From Craterostigma plantagineum (Eukaryota; Streptophyta; Magnoliopsida; Lamiales; Linderniaceae), in the NCBI GenBank assembly GCA_027422505.1, contig JAPQWV010000766.1, positions 62,001 through 126,000 of the forward strand: DNA of 64,000 nucleotides, read 5' to 3'. Made by a program: the position numbers and the translations under genes. Positions 9,602 to 20,879 of the stretch are shown in pieces (within the stretch, counting starts at the first letter, position 1; each line of letters opens with the position of its first letter). The notes below the pieces were generated by a model, which was not told the origin of the DNA, searched no databases, and saw only the letters and a program-made list of their open reading frames with translations.

Positions 9602-11514
9602 TGTTTATTTTTATAAGACGTGGTATTATTTGCAATTAATGTGGTTACATTGCATGAAAATCATGTTAATATTCCCTGAGAATCCAAATCTTCTAGTAAT
9701 AAAGTGTTACTTTTTGACGTACATGTGTTATAGTTACTTAGGAAAACGTTACTAAGCTCGAAAACATTTCAATTTTTGGGGAATATAATTTTTTTGGTTA
9801 TTCCTCGATTAATGACAATATTTGTTTCGTTATTCTTGATTTAATTTAAGCTTCAAACACCCGGTTACGTTTCATTGAAATAGTTACTTGTTTTTGTTTT
9901 CAAAAGACTATATATTTATATGACTAATAACCAAACATTCGACTACTAACATCAAACTCATAGTGCGTAACTTTTAACGAATTTGACATTTAACTTCACC
10001 AATTCATATATTTCCATGAATCATATACATCCGAAAAAGTGGACGAAATTAAATTGAACTAGTAATGCGATACTCATAACCTAATATGTAGTACCAATAT
10101 CCACAATTGTGTTATAAATTTAATTTTCATTATTATTTTATATTGGACACTTGGTATTATTTGCAAGCAATATGGTAATATTCTATGACAATCTAGAATC
10201 TTCTAGAATGTTCTTAATTATGTGGCATATTTGTAGTAGGAAGTGTTATCCAGAACGCAAAAAGTGTTACACTGAAAGCTTGTTAATTTTCAAACGTTTT
10301 AATCTAGGGTTGCGTCAAAATACTTCATTATTTCATTGTTAACTAATTCCCATTATTTTAATCTTATTCAGTTACTAACATCGAGATTCGAGTGGTTTTC
10401 GTCGTTTTCGGGATGTCTTCGACGATTTTCGACCCATTCATCGCAACTCTTGCTTGTATACTGAATGTATATAAACAGCAAATAAATCAATATTTTTCTG
10501 AATTGTGTGTCATTGTTATGAAATATTTGTTATGCTATTGCATATAGTGTTATCCAGAATGTCAAAAATGTTATCCAGAGTGCAAAGAATGTTACCCAGA
10601 TCAGTCCAATTTCAATATTAGATCGCATCAAAGAATGTTACCCAGATCAGTCCAATTTCAATATTAGATCGCATCAAAATTTTTTGCTATTCCGTGCGTT
10701 AATAATAGTTGTTGATTATTAAGACAGATTTCCAAATTGAGTCAATACTCCTTATTCAAACATTGAAGTCGAGATTCCACCGTTTTAAATGATATTATTG
10801 AAAGTGGGTTTGAGGCATTATTCTATGATAAACATCGAAAGTTTTTGTTGATTATGAGGACCCGTGAGAAATTGACGTCATTTAACCTTATTTGATCCTT
10901 AAGGTAGAGATTGAGAAATCTTTCAAAAAAAATTGATTTGATGAGAATTGGGTTAGGTAGAAGGGATGCTGACAAATATATGTAATTTTTGCAACAATAA
11001 AGGACTAATGTGTCTTTTTGGCACAAATGGTTCCTTAACTCTATGACAAACATGATAGAGGAACTTAAAATTAATCTAAAAGTAATGGTGCATGAATCCT
11101 AATGTAAATATCTTAATGGGGCTTGAATTCTAACTACCTCTTAAATTGATCCATGGGTCAAATATTGGAGACAATTTTGAGTTTTTTCACAGAAGTTGTC
11201 TTGAACCTGTCTAAAACCACCGGGTTCAGACTTGTATTTCCATAGCCTGAAACATAATCGGGCATATATGGCCCTACCCGTCAACAGTCTGGAGGGCCAA
11301 ATTGGGCCCACTATTATATTAGTTTTTTCTTTCATTTTCAATATATTTTATTTACAAAATTCAATTTTATAATTAAAAAATATATTTTTAAATGTATCTA
11401 TGGGATATAAGTTTATTATAAATATATATTTGTAATATTGTTTATAATAATCATATAAATTATAATTACTAATGAATAATAATTTTTTAACAAAATATTA
11501 AAATTTGTTAAACT
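9602..11514. other. AT-rich host sequence without a gene (unit 1)
   Basis: Both strands were read and no supported coding region was found. A GGTATTATTTGCAA...AATCTTCTAG block of about 90 bp occurs at 9625 and, diverged, at 10152. The phrase GTGTTATCCAGAA-GCAAAAA recurs at about 10244, 10551 and 10567. It may be a decayed repeat but I do not recognise the family. The equivalent in unit 2 is 13694-15564. Confidence 0.5.
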
Positions 11515-11528
11515 AAAATATCAAAGGT

Positions 11529-12304
11529 TCTAAAATAGTTTTTGGACATACCAGCATGCCCTTGATTGTTGCTGGCACTGGAAGAAGTTGCACAGAGTGA
11601 AAAACAAATTCAGAGAGGGCTATGAAGGAGGGAAATGGAAAATGACTGATGGTAAATATATTGGTAACTCGGGTTATGACTGGCTGAAAGGGATAGCCTC
11701 TCCATTTCCTTACTGCAAGGCTATCTGGAATAGATACAACATCCCACGACATGCATTCATCCTATGGCTGTTGATGCACAAGCGACTATTGACTGTGGAC
11801 AGACCGGAGAAATGGGGCATGCAAATTCAGGAAAAAAACTGGAAGCTGTGTGATAGATGTGGGGAAACTATGGAGCACATATTTATGGAATGTAGCTTCA
11901 GCCAGCAGTTAGCCAGGAAGATTAAGGAGTGGCTCGAGTGTCCAGACAGTATTATTTCCTATGAGAATCTATGCGCATGGATGGCAAGAGTGGGGTCATC
12001 AAGGAAGGTGCAGTGCAATATTAAGGTTGCAGTGTACACAACCCTGGTATATCATTTATGGAATGAGCGGAATCGACGGGTACATGGCAAGGAGACACGA
12101 CAAGTGGAGCAGATTTTCCAGCTGATAGGGCGCGAAATGAGGTGGAGAATCAAGTCTGTTTGTACTAAAAAGAGTGCTGCTAAATCCTCTGTCTTTCAAC
12201 GAGTATGCTCATTTCCATTTTGAGTGATGTGTAAAAGGTGAAAAACTTATGTAACAGTGGTCTTGGTTGTTGTGGTAAATGAAAAAGATCATTCTACCAA
12301 AAAA
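11529..12304 (+). mobile_element. 5'-truncated LINE insertion, copy 1
   Basis: A non-LTR retrotransposon 3' fragment of about 0.78 kb. It is bounded by a 14-bp target duplication, AAAATATCAAAGGT (11515-11528) and AAAATATTAAAGGT (12305-12318, one mismatch). A short A-run lies at the 3' end next to the right duplication. Only the C-terminal zinc-binding region of the reverse transcriptase ORF survives, so the insert was born truncated. It was later copied in the tandem duplication. Confidence 0.85.
11534..12223 (+). pseudogene. LINE reverse-transcriptase C-terminal zinc-binding domain fragment, copy 1
   Basis: An open frame runs from just after the stop at 11531 to 12223. It begins W-H-W-K-K and contains the plant LINE zf-RVT signature: RHAFILWLLMHKRLLT, then LCDRC-GETMEHIF-x-E-C, and later the YHLWNERNRRVHGK motif. 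In full-length plant LINEs this domain follows the RT domain. The metal-binding set C-x2-C...H...C is damaged here because the first Cys is Trp (KNWKLCDRC). Copy 2 keeps Cys. Not functional alone. Confidence 0.85.
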
Positions 12305-12318
12305 AAAATATTAAAGGT

Positions 12319-13043
12319 AAAATTGTAAAAAATATTTGACAGACCAGTTAACAGTTAAACCCCATAGCCTCTCTATATAAGAGTATTAAACCCCATAGCC
12401 TCTCTATAGATTATTCAAAAGGAACAACGAATACCACTACAAAAATGGCCTCGAATCGCGACGGGAACCGCAACCAAAAAGCCACACAAAATTAGTGATG
12501 AATTACGATCATTTTTTTGTAGGACATATACCACAGTAAAGCAGTGGAAAAGCATCCATTTTCCCGTCGCAAAACCTGTGATAAATGTTTTTCCATCGTA
12601 ATTTCTGTCTTTTATTTTTAATCTATATAATTGAATTTTGATTTTTTTATCTATTCTATTTTATTAAGTATGAGGGCTGACTACAAACTGTCGTTTGGTC
12701 GTTTTCACAAAAAAGAAAATTAGAAGGTCACCCACTATCTTTTAATTACTAATTTTAGTTAACTACTACCTCTTTAAGTTTATAATTTATATATACATAG
12801 TTAAATTTAATTTTTAATTTCAAGTAACTATTTTCAATTGAACTATTTTAAGTTATGAATTAAATTACCTATTTTTTGAACAGAGTTGACAAAAACAACA
12901 ATTAAATATTCTTTTATATTATTTTTATCCTTTTAAACCCTAATCACGCTTTTCTTTCCCATTCATTCTCTTCTCCCCCTCTTTCTTTTTCCATCAATTT
13001 CTCTCCCTGTCTTCTCTTTTACATCTTCTCGGCTACGACCCAA
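12319..13043. other. Host sequence after LINE, including CACTA-like motif (unit 1)
   Basis: AT-rich and non-coding. It contains CACTACAAAAATGGCC at 12435 and an inverted CATTTTTTTGTAG ending near 12522, which together resemble a tiny CACTA-type MITE of about 88 bp. It also has a CT-rich stretch at 12955-13025. The same layout recurs at 16368-17073. No terminal GTAGTG or target duplication is confirmed. Confidence 0.35.
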
Positions 13044-13070
13044 CGGGCGATTGTAGCTTTTAAGAAAAAA

Positions 13071-13166
13071 CTGTGTTTGCAAGTACCGTACTGTAGCAAA
13101 TCGGGCGATTACTGTAGCAAAAACGGGTATTGTAGCAGTTTCAGATACTGTAGCAAATAGGACAAT
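13071..13166. repeat. TACTGTAGCA short repeat array (second copy)
   Basis: Duplicated version of the array at 8941-9036, with three TACTGTAGCA and one TATTGTAGCA. It is in unit 2 of the tandem duplication. Confidence 0.7.
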
Positions 13167-13414
13167 TTGTTCATCTACCCGATTCTGGACAGGAAAATGA
13201 CGAAAATCAGATCTGATCTCTACCTAAAAATCACTCAAATCAACTGAAAAATGTTGGGCACTTCAAATCACTCGAAAACAACCTAATTAGCTCTTGAGCT
13301 TGCGTAAAATCAACTCAAAAACTCAAGAACAAGGCAGAATTCGAACAAAAAAAAAAATACCCAAAAATTTCATAAATCTCACTCAAATCCAAACATGTTT
13401 GCTCTGATACCACT

Positions 13415-13693
13415 TGGTCTTTCATCACGTTATGGTGATGAAAGAAGTGAAATGCCTGGTGTGCGTGTGTGCGTGTTTGTAAGAATGGTTGGGAGCTTTT
13501 CTCAAAATTTCTTTCTCTGTATTTTTCCACACACAAGACACCTAACTCTGTGTTAGGGTTTTAGTATTTATACCATATGTCGGTATATAATAATTGGGCC
13601 CTTGTAAGCCCATTACTAATAAAAGCTTTACAAAGCAAAAGCCCAAGATTAAGATAACTAATTTAATTGAACAAAATAAATTAATTCCTAACA
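13415..13693 (-). repeat. Duplicated, partly deleted copia-R LTR
   Basis: This is not an independent insertion. It is the copia-R 5' LTR copied by the tandem duplication, together with its primer site (13401-13412) and part of the leader. About 30 bp near the internal edge are lost (TGGTC joined to TTTCATCACGTT). Confidence 0.85.
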
Positions 13694-15578
13694 TGTTTAT
13701 TTTTATAAGACATGTGGTATTATTTGCAATTAATGTGGTTACATTGCATGAAAATCATGTTAATATTCCCTGAGAATCCAAATCTTCTAGTAATAAAGTG
13801 TTACTTTTTGATGTACATGTGTTATAATTACTTAGGAAAACGTTACTAAGCTCGAAAACATTTCAATTTTTGGGGAATATAATTTTTTTCGGTTATTCCT
13901 CGATTAATGACAATATTTGTTTCGTTATTCTTGATTTAATTTAAGCTTCAAACACCTGGTTACGTTTCATTGAAATAGTTACTTGTTTTTGTTTTCAAAA
14001 GACTATATATTTATATGACTAATAACCAAACATTCGACTACTAACATCAAACTCATAGTGCGTAACTTTTAACGAATTTGACATTTAACTCCATCAATTC
14101 ATATATTTCCATGAATCATATACATCCGAAAAAGTGGACGAAATTAAATTGAACTAGTAATGCGATACTCATAACCTAATATGTAGTACCAATATCCACA
14201 ATTGTGTTATAAATTAAATTTTCATTATTATTTTATATTGGACACTTGGTATTATTTGCAAGCAATATGGTAATATTCTCTGACAATCTAGAATCTTCTA
14301 GAATGTTCTTAATTATGTGGCATATTTGTAGTAGGAAGTGTTATCCAGAACGCAAAAAGTGTTACACTGAAAGCTTGTTAATTTTCAAACGTTTTAATCT
14401 AGGGTTGCGTCAAAATACTTCATTATTTCATTGTTAACTAATTCCCATTATTTTAATCTTATTCAGTTACTAACATCGAGATTCGAGTGGTTTTCGTCGT
14501 TTTCGGGATGTCTTCGACGATTTTCGACCCATTCATCGCAACTCTTGCTTGTATACTGAATGTATATAAACAGAAAATAAATCAATATTTTTCTGAATTG
14601 TGTGTCATTGTTATGAAATATTTGTTATGCTATTGCAGATAGTGTTATCCAGAATGTCAAAAATGTTATCCAGAGTGCAAAGAATGTTACCCAGATCAGT
14701 CCAATTTCAATATTAGATCGCATCAAAATTTTTTGCTATTCCGTGCGTTAATAATAGTTGTTGATTATTAAGACAGATGTCCAAATTGAGTCAATACTCC
14801 TTATTCAAACGTTGAAGTCGAGATTCCACCGTTTTAAATGATATTATCGAAAGTGGGTTTGAGGCATTATTCTATGATAAACATCGAAAGTTTTTGTTGC
14901 TTATGAGGACCCGTGAGAAATTGAGGTCATTTAACCTTATTTGATCCTTAACGTTGAGATTGAGAAAGCTTTCAAAAAAATTGATTTGATGTGAATTGGG
15001 TTAGGTAGAAGGGATGCTGGCAAATATATGTAATTTTTGCAACAATAAAGGACTAATGTGTCTTTTTGGCACAAATGGTTCCTTAACTCTATGACAAACA
15101 TGATAGAGGAACTTAAAATTAATCTAAAAGTAATGGTGCATGAATCCTAATGTAAATATCTTAATGGGGCTTGAATTCTAACTACCTCTTAAATTGATCC
15201 ATGGGTCAAATATTGGAGACTATTTTGAGTTTTTTCACAGAAGTTGTCTTGAACCTGTCTAAAACCACCGGGTTCAGACTTGTATTTCCATAGCCTGAAA
15301 CATAATCGGGCATATATGGCCCTACCCGTCAACAGTCTGGAGGGCCAAATTGGGCCCACTATAATATTAGTTTTTTCTTTCTTTTTCAATATATTTTATT
15401 TACAAAATTCAATTTTATAATTAAAAAATATATTTTTAAATGTATCTATGGGATATAAGTTTATTATAAATATATATTTGTAATATTGTTTATAATAATC
15501 ATATAAATTATAATTACTAATGAATAATAATTTTTTTTAACAAAATATTAAAATTTGTTAAACTAAAATATCAAAGGT

Positions 15579-16353
15579 TCTAAAATAGTTTTTGGACATA
15601 CCAGCATGCCCTTGATTGTTGCTAGCACTGGAAGAAGTTGCACAGAGTGAAAAACAAATTCAGAGAGGGCTATGAAGGAGGGAAATGGAAAATGACTGAT
15701 GGTAAATATATTGGTAACTCGGGTTATGACTGGCTGAAAGGGATAGCCTCTCCATTTCCTTACTGCAAGGCTATTTGGAATAGATACAACATCCCACGAC
15801 ATGCATTCATCCTATGGCTGTTGATGCACAAGCGACTATTGACTGTGGACAGACTGGAGAAATGGGGCATGCAAATTCAGGAAAAAAACTGCAAGCTGTG
15901 TGATAGATGTGGGGAAACTATGGAGCATATATTTCTGGAATGTAGCTTTAGCCAGCAGTTAGCCAGGAAGATTAAGGAGTGGCTCGAGTGTCCAGACAGT
16001 ATTACTTCCTATGAGAATCTATGCGCATGGATGGCAAGAGTGGGGTCATCAAGGAAGGTGCAGTGCAATATTAAGGTTGCAGTGTACACAACACTGGTAT
16101 ATCATTTATGGAATGAGCGGAATCGACGGGTACATGGCAAGGAGACACGACAAGTGGAGCAGATTTTCCAGCTGATAGGGCGCGAAATGAGGTGGAGAAT
16201 CAAGTCTGTTTGTACTAAAAAGAGTGCTGCTAAATCCTCTGTCTTTCAACGAGTATGCTCATTTCCATTTTGAGTGATGTGTAAAAGGTGAAAAACTTAT
16301 GTAACAGTGGTCTTGGTTGTTGTGGTAAATGAAAAAGTTCATTCTACCTAAAA
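15579..16353 (+). mobile_element. 5'-truncated LINE insertion, copy 2 (in duplicated unit)
   Basis: The same LINE insert as 11529-12304. Here both flanking duplications are still identical: AAAATATCAAAGGT at 15565-15578 and 16354-16367. That confirms the target duplication assigned to copy 1. Confidence 0.85.
15584..16273 (+). pseudogene. LINE zf-RVT domain fragment, copy 2
   Basis: An open frame with the same features as copy 1. The zinc motif is intact (C-K-L-C-D-R-C, then E-H-I-F-L-E-C). It differs from copy 1 at about four residues (P to L, W to C, M to L, I to T). The intact Cys suggests copy 1 carries the later mutation. The upstream RT and endonuclease domains are missing. Confidence 0.85.
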
Positions 16354-17177
16354 AAAATATCAAAGGTAAAATTGTAAAAAATATTTGACAGACCAGTTAA
16401 CAGTTAAACCCCATAGCCTCTCTATATAAGAGTATAGATTATTCAAAAGGAACAACGAATACCACTACAAAAATGGCCTCGAATCGCGACGGGAACCGCA
16501 ACCAAAAAGCCACACAAAATTAGTGATGAATTACGATCATTTTTTTGTAGGAGATATACCACAGTAAAGCAGTGGAAAAGCATCCATTTTCCCGTCGCAA
16601 AACCTGTGATAAATGTTTTTCCATCGTAATTTATGTCTTTTATTTTTAATCTATATAATTTAATTTTAATTTTTTATCTATTCTATTTTATTAAGTATGA
16701 GGGCTGACTACAAACTGCCGTTTGGTCGTTTTCACAAAAGGAAAATTAGAAAGTCACCCACAATCTTTTAATTACTAATTTTAGTTAACTACTACCTCTT
16801 TAAGTTTATAAGTTATATATATATAGTTAAATTTAATTTTTAATTTCAAGTAACTATTTTCAATTGAACTATTTTAAGTTATAAATTAAATAACCTATTT
16901 TTTGAACAGAATTGACAAAAACAACAATTAAATATTCTTTTATATTATTTTTATCCTTTTAAACCCTAATCACGCTTTTCTTTCCCATTCATTCTCTTCT
17001 CCCCCTCTTTCTTTTTCCATCAATTTCTCTCCCTGTCTTCTCTTTTACATCTTCTCGGCTACGACCCAACGGCAATTGAGATTGGTTGCGAGGTGGTGCG
17101 ATGGGTGGTAGATCTGGTACTTTATTTATTTTCATATTGCGCGGAGGTTATTCCGTTAGATTAGAGTGTGTCTTGAC

Positions 17178-18110
17178 GAAGTCTCGGAGTTTTGCTTTTC
17201 GACGAGTATTTAGCGACGGATATTTTTCTTCGCGAACAGCAGTCGGCGAGGGTTATGCCTGTCACTGATCGTACTGTATTTCGTAGTGCATATCACTCTA
17301 AAATCAATGGCGACTTCGGACTCAGAAGACTTAAAGTTCACCCTGTAATGGTTAAATTAGCTACTGGAATTGTCAGATTTTTAAGTTATACCAAAATAAA
17401 ACATCATTATACATTAGTTATCATAATTTGTAAAATGTTGTTAAATCGGTCAAAATTGAGATAAAAAAATTCAGATAAAACTCCTCGATTTATAATTCTT
17501 AATTTATTGCAAATGTTTCCTTACATTTAGTTCAACTTGAACTAATTTTTGTTGTCAAAGAATATATTTGGAGTTGAGAAATATTAAATGGAATTTGAAT
17601 AAATCGATGATTGTTGGACAATTTTTATCAAATTTTGACCGAGTCAATAACTTTTTGCAAATTCATAATTATTGACATATAATAATGTCTCTCTTTGGTA
17701 TTTTAAAACTTAAAGCTCCCACAACTCATTTTATTACTATCATAACATATATGTTACTGTTAAAGGATGAATTTTGAGTCTTGTAGTTCGAATTCACCGT
17801 TGATTATCGAGAGTGTTACACTACAGGAAACATTTCAATAAGGAAGAACCGTAACAAATCTGATATTTTATTTGTTATATTTTACTTTCATGGTGTGTGA
17901 CAGCTATTCCGCTGCCGCAGGCTAGCGTATGACTTGGCGTCGTGAAAGTCTCGGAGTTTTGCTTTTGGCGAGTATTTTGCGACGGCTAGTTTCCATCGCA
18001 AACACCGGTCATCGATGGTTCTATCTGTCGCGATCCTACCTTATTACTCTAAATCAATGGTGAATTTGGACTCGGAAGACTTAAAATTCACCCTCTAATG
18101 GTTAAATTAT
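17178..18110. repeat. Diverged direct repeat pair (17178-17357 and 17944-18110)
   Basis: Both segments read GAA(A)GTCTCGGAGTTTTGCTTTT, then a GAGTATTT-GCGACGG block, TCGC(G)AACA, GATCGTAC or GATCCTAC, CTCTAAAATCAATGG, GACTC-GAAGACTTAAA-TTCACCCT and TAATGGTTAAATTA. The GCGACGG phrases recall subterminal repeats of CACTA transposons, and CACTACAGGAAAC lies at 17819. No element could be bounded. The DNA between the repeats is AT-rich and has no gene. Confidence 0.5.
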
Positions 18111-18600
18111 CTTCTGTGTTAGGAATATGTCCTCGAATGCTATACGAGGATTATGTTGTATAGGGCATTAGGTTACTTATCATTCGATTTGTTATGTAAT
18201 ATGATATTTTCGTGCGTTTAATAAAGGCGTTCGTTTATTTGATATATGAGTTCTTTACTCAGCATCCGGTAAAGCAATAAATGAATAAATCCAAATGTGT
18301 CGAGTTGAGTCACTGTTCTCTAAGGGCACGAGTGAGGAATGCACCAATGGACTCTTAATCTCGAGTTAAAAGTCTGTAGGCCTAAGGCTCAAGTTGGATG
18401 ACCACGGCTTATTTGTCGATGACCTATCGTGTGCCGATGTCTCGTTTGGAAGCGGATGTCATGACTTGTGATACGAATCGAATCAATGTACTGAATCGTT
18501 TCATGGACACTGACTCACAGGTCGTACGGTCAAACATAGCTTATTACTCAATGAGGGTCAATGACCAACGACAACACTATAGCAGTCTGTGAACCTTAGT

Positions 18601-19651
18601 TAGGGTTGCAAACAAATCGAACTTTTTTGGTTCGATTCGCGATTCGATTCGAAATTTCAAGATTCGAATTCGGATATTAGAATACGAATCCGAATAAGAA
18701 TATATTTTTTGATTCGAGAAATATCCGAATACGAATATGAAATAAAAGTATTCGATTCGAATATTAATCGAATTATTCGATTCGAATAATTTAGTATATA
18801 TTTATAAATTTTAATATATTATAAATACTCAATTTATAGGCCCATTTAACAATATTTAGAATTTAGGCCTAAAATAAATATTAACAAGCCCATCAAAATT
18901 CAAAAACCCTCTGACCTCAAAACTCACGCCATTCACAAATCACAATTCAGAGTAGAGGCTCCTCTCCTTTCGAGCTTGAGGCTCCTTTGCTTTCGAGCTT
19001 GAGGCATTTAACTGCAATTATTTCATCGCTTGGAGTAAGAACGCCCTTGTAGACGGTCCCAAAACCTCCCGAGCCAATCAAGTTCTCCGAAGAAAATCCA
19101 CCAGTCGCAGTTGCGAGATGTGGTAAGAAATCTTGGGGAAAAAGTTTAAAGATCTTGAGGATGGAGAACTAGTTGTTGCTGCTGGTGCTTTTAGTTTCTT
19201 CCTTACAAAGTAAATTGTGAGAAGCATCAGTGTAATAGCAACAAACGATGCAGCTGGGAAGACGATGATGAATTAGGTGGTGCTTTGATTTTCGAACTCT
19301 TGTAATAATAACCATCTCTCAAGATTAGGTAAATCGTTTGATGTCTTTGTCTCCTTTATCAATCGTTTTCGATTGAATGCGTTGTGTAAGGTATAATGAT
19401 AATGAAATTAATTATATGCTGGCCAATTTTTATTATAATATTTAGTTTCCTATTACAGAATTTGTAAAGATAAAAAATTATATTCGAATCCGAATACTCG
19501 AATATTTTCGAATATATTCGATTATCACATTCGAATCGAATTCAAATCGAAAAAAGATTCGAATATTAAACGAATACGAAAGGTATATTCGACAAATTAA
19601 CCGAATATGAATAGAATATCACGCTATTCGATTCGATTCGTTTGCAACCGT
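18601..19651. mobile_element. hAT-like non-autonomous transposon carrying a captured kinase fragment
   Basis: The ends are inverted: TAGGGTTGCAAACAAATCGAA at the left and, as reverse complement, ACGGTTGCAAACGAATCGAAT at the right. The flanking 8-mers ACCTTAGT (18593-18600) and ACCTTAGA (19652-19659) agree at 7 of 8 positions. The homologous LTR at 58205 has only one GTGAACCTTAGA-CGAAAGG, so it shows the empty site. Eight-base duplications and this end type are typical of hAT elements. No transposase is encoded. Subterminal TTCGAAT repeats flank a captured gene piece. Confidence 0.8.
18955..19300 (-). pseudogene. Captured fragment of an LRR receptor-like kinase gene
   Basis: On the minus strand 19265-19120 reads F-I-I-V-F-P followed by a hydrophobic segment (AASFVAITLMLLTIYFV), then R-K-K-L-K and a Ser-rich juxtamembrane ending K-I-S-Y. 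After a one-base frame change, 19110-19000 reads [13 protein letters not shown] then the glycine loop [13 protein letters not shown] and I-I-A-V-K with the ATP-site lysine. Transmembrane segment, K-I-S-Y and glycine loop in this order are typical of LRR receptor kinases of the At3g47570 type. It is only a fragment with a frameshift and lies inside the hAT-like element. Confidence 0.8.
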
Positions 19652-20879
19652 ACCTTAGAGCGAAAGGAGCTTTGACGGAGTTGACTTCGAAATCTCGACT
19701 GCCACTCTTCCCCTCTACACGATTTGCTGTTTTTGGGTCAGCCGGCCAGATGCGGTGTTGATGACGATTTATGATTGCCGGGCTTAGGCCGCCAGGTACG
19801 GATTCACAGTCTCATAAGTAATCGAGACCGTGTCCTATGTAGACAGCAACGGGAATTTACGAAATCCTTGGGCAAGGTATTGAACTAACTCATGTGGGTA
19901 GTTTGGTAATTTGCCTCATCTCCGTTTTATCACAGAATCGAGTTCAGTGAGTTTGACATATATCATGGCTCTCACTTGATTGGGACACAGCTGAAGGGTT
20001 TATATGTAGTACAATAATCTATAGTAAGGTTCTGGAATTAAAGACTGGGTCAAACTTCGCACTCGACACGGGGTACGATTCGGTACTACGGGATTGGCTA
20101 GGTAACTACCGGACTCTTGGATTCCTCCCTTGCCGATTGAGTCGAACCTAGAGAGTCGGCTTAAAAAGGATCATCAACGTGCACTGATAAGGAAAAAGAG
20201 TGTTTTGGGCCTTAACGGGCGTTGCGCCGCGCCTTAATGGGCCTCGGGCCATTTGTTGGATCGAAGTCGGACTTCGTATGAAACTAACTTTACGGCTTGA
20301 GCCTAGTGCTTAATGGGCTTGAAGTAAAAGTTGGACTTTCACCTTAACTAATTTCGAGATATGCCATTGAGGGTATTTTCGGAATTTGCATATTTGATAT
20401 AAATAACAACGCCACGTGCCTTCCTCTTTCAAAAATTTCTTCGATCAAAATTCTATCTAGAATCTTTAATTGAAAATCAAACACTCGAAAAACTTAGTCA
20501 ATTTTTCGAGTCAACAGTTTTGAAAAGCCTACTTTCTGAATTTTGGAAAAAGGGAATTTTTCGACGACAAAAATTTTTTCGATCACAAAACTTTACGGAA
20601 ATAATTTTTGATTGTGGTCACTATTTAAACAGTCTCTCATCGCAAAATTACATTCTTGTCGAGAATTATTTTTCACTCGATATTTTTCGGTAACAGTACT
20701 TTACGCGCGAGAACAATAATTACTTGATTTAGAAGAAATTATTTTTGATCAAACTTTAAAGATCGAATCGAAAATAATTCTCGATCACTTTCGAATCAAA
20801 CACTACTAACAAATTTGTCACTTTTGTGAAGCACATAACATCACCTGAAGACATCAAAACTACCAACGAAGATCCTTAA

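Larger units (their letters stand above)
8914..13043. repeat. Tandem duplication unit 1 (about 4.13 kb)
   Basis: The unit starts at CGGGCGATTGTAGC inside the copia-R leader and ends at CTACGACCCAACGG. It contains the copia-R primer site and 5' LTR, about 1.9 kb of unrecognised AT-rich DNA, a truncated LINE and about 0.7 kb of further host DNA. Unit 1 alone has two small internal tandem duplications, a 45-bp GATCGCATCAAAGAATG block near 10590-10670 and a CCCCATAGCCTCTCTATA block near 12360-12410. These largely explain its greater length. Confidence 0.9.
13044..17073. repeat. Tandem duplication unit 2 (about 4.03 kb)
   Basis: A direct head-to-tail copy of 8914-13043. The first unit's end CCCAACGG runs straight into GCGATTGTAGC. 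Unit 2's end CCCAACGG continues into CAATTGAGATTGG, the original flank. Similarity is high throughout. The encoded LINE fragments differ at only 4 of 211 residues. Unit 2 lost about 30 bp from the LTR end near 13419. Confidence 0.9.
18117..20430 (+). repeat. Long LTR fragment (family LL), interrupted by a hAT-like element
   Basis: It starts TGTTAGGAATATGTCCTCG and is homologous along its length to the LTR at 57711-59412. Shared blocks include TGTCCTATG, GTAGTTT(G/C)GTAATTTGCC and CTCTTGGATTC-TCCC, then a TTAAAAAGGATCA or TCAAAAAGGATCA block. It is split by 18601-19651. The right end with the CCCAACA terminus and primer site is not found, so this copy is truncated where copia-O sequence begins. 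The right boundary is approximate. Confidence 0.55.

Noticed and set aside
10151..10342. 63-residue frame repeated at 14246-14437
   Set aside because: Identity is explained by the tandem duplication. Composition is AT-driven and there is no domain.
12435..12522. CACTA-type MITE (also 16463-16550)
   Set aside because: CACTACAAAAA start is good, but the right end reads GTAGGAC instead of GTAGTG and no 3-bp duplication was confirmed. Kept only as a note in the host-sequence entry.
13415..13693. Independent solo LTR
   Set aside because: It is the copia-R 5' LTR copied with its leader and flank in the 4.1 kb duplication.
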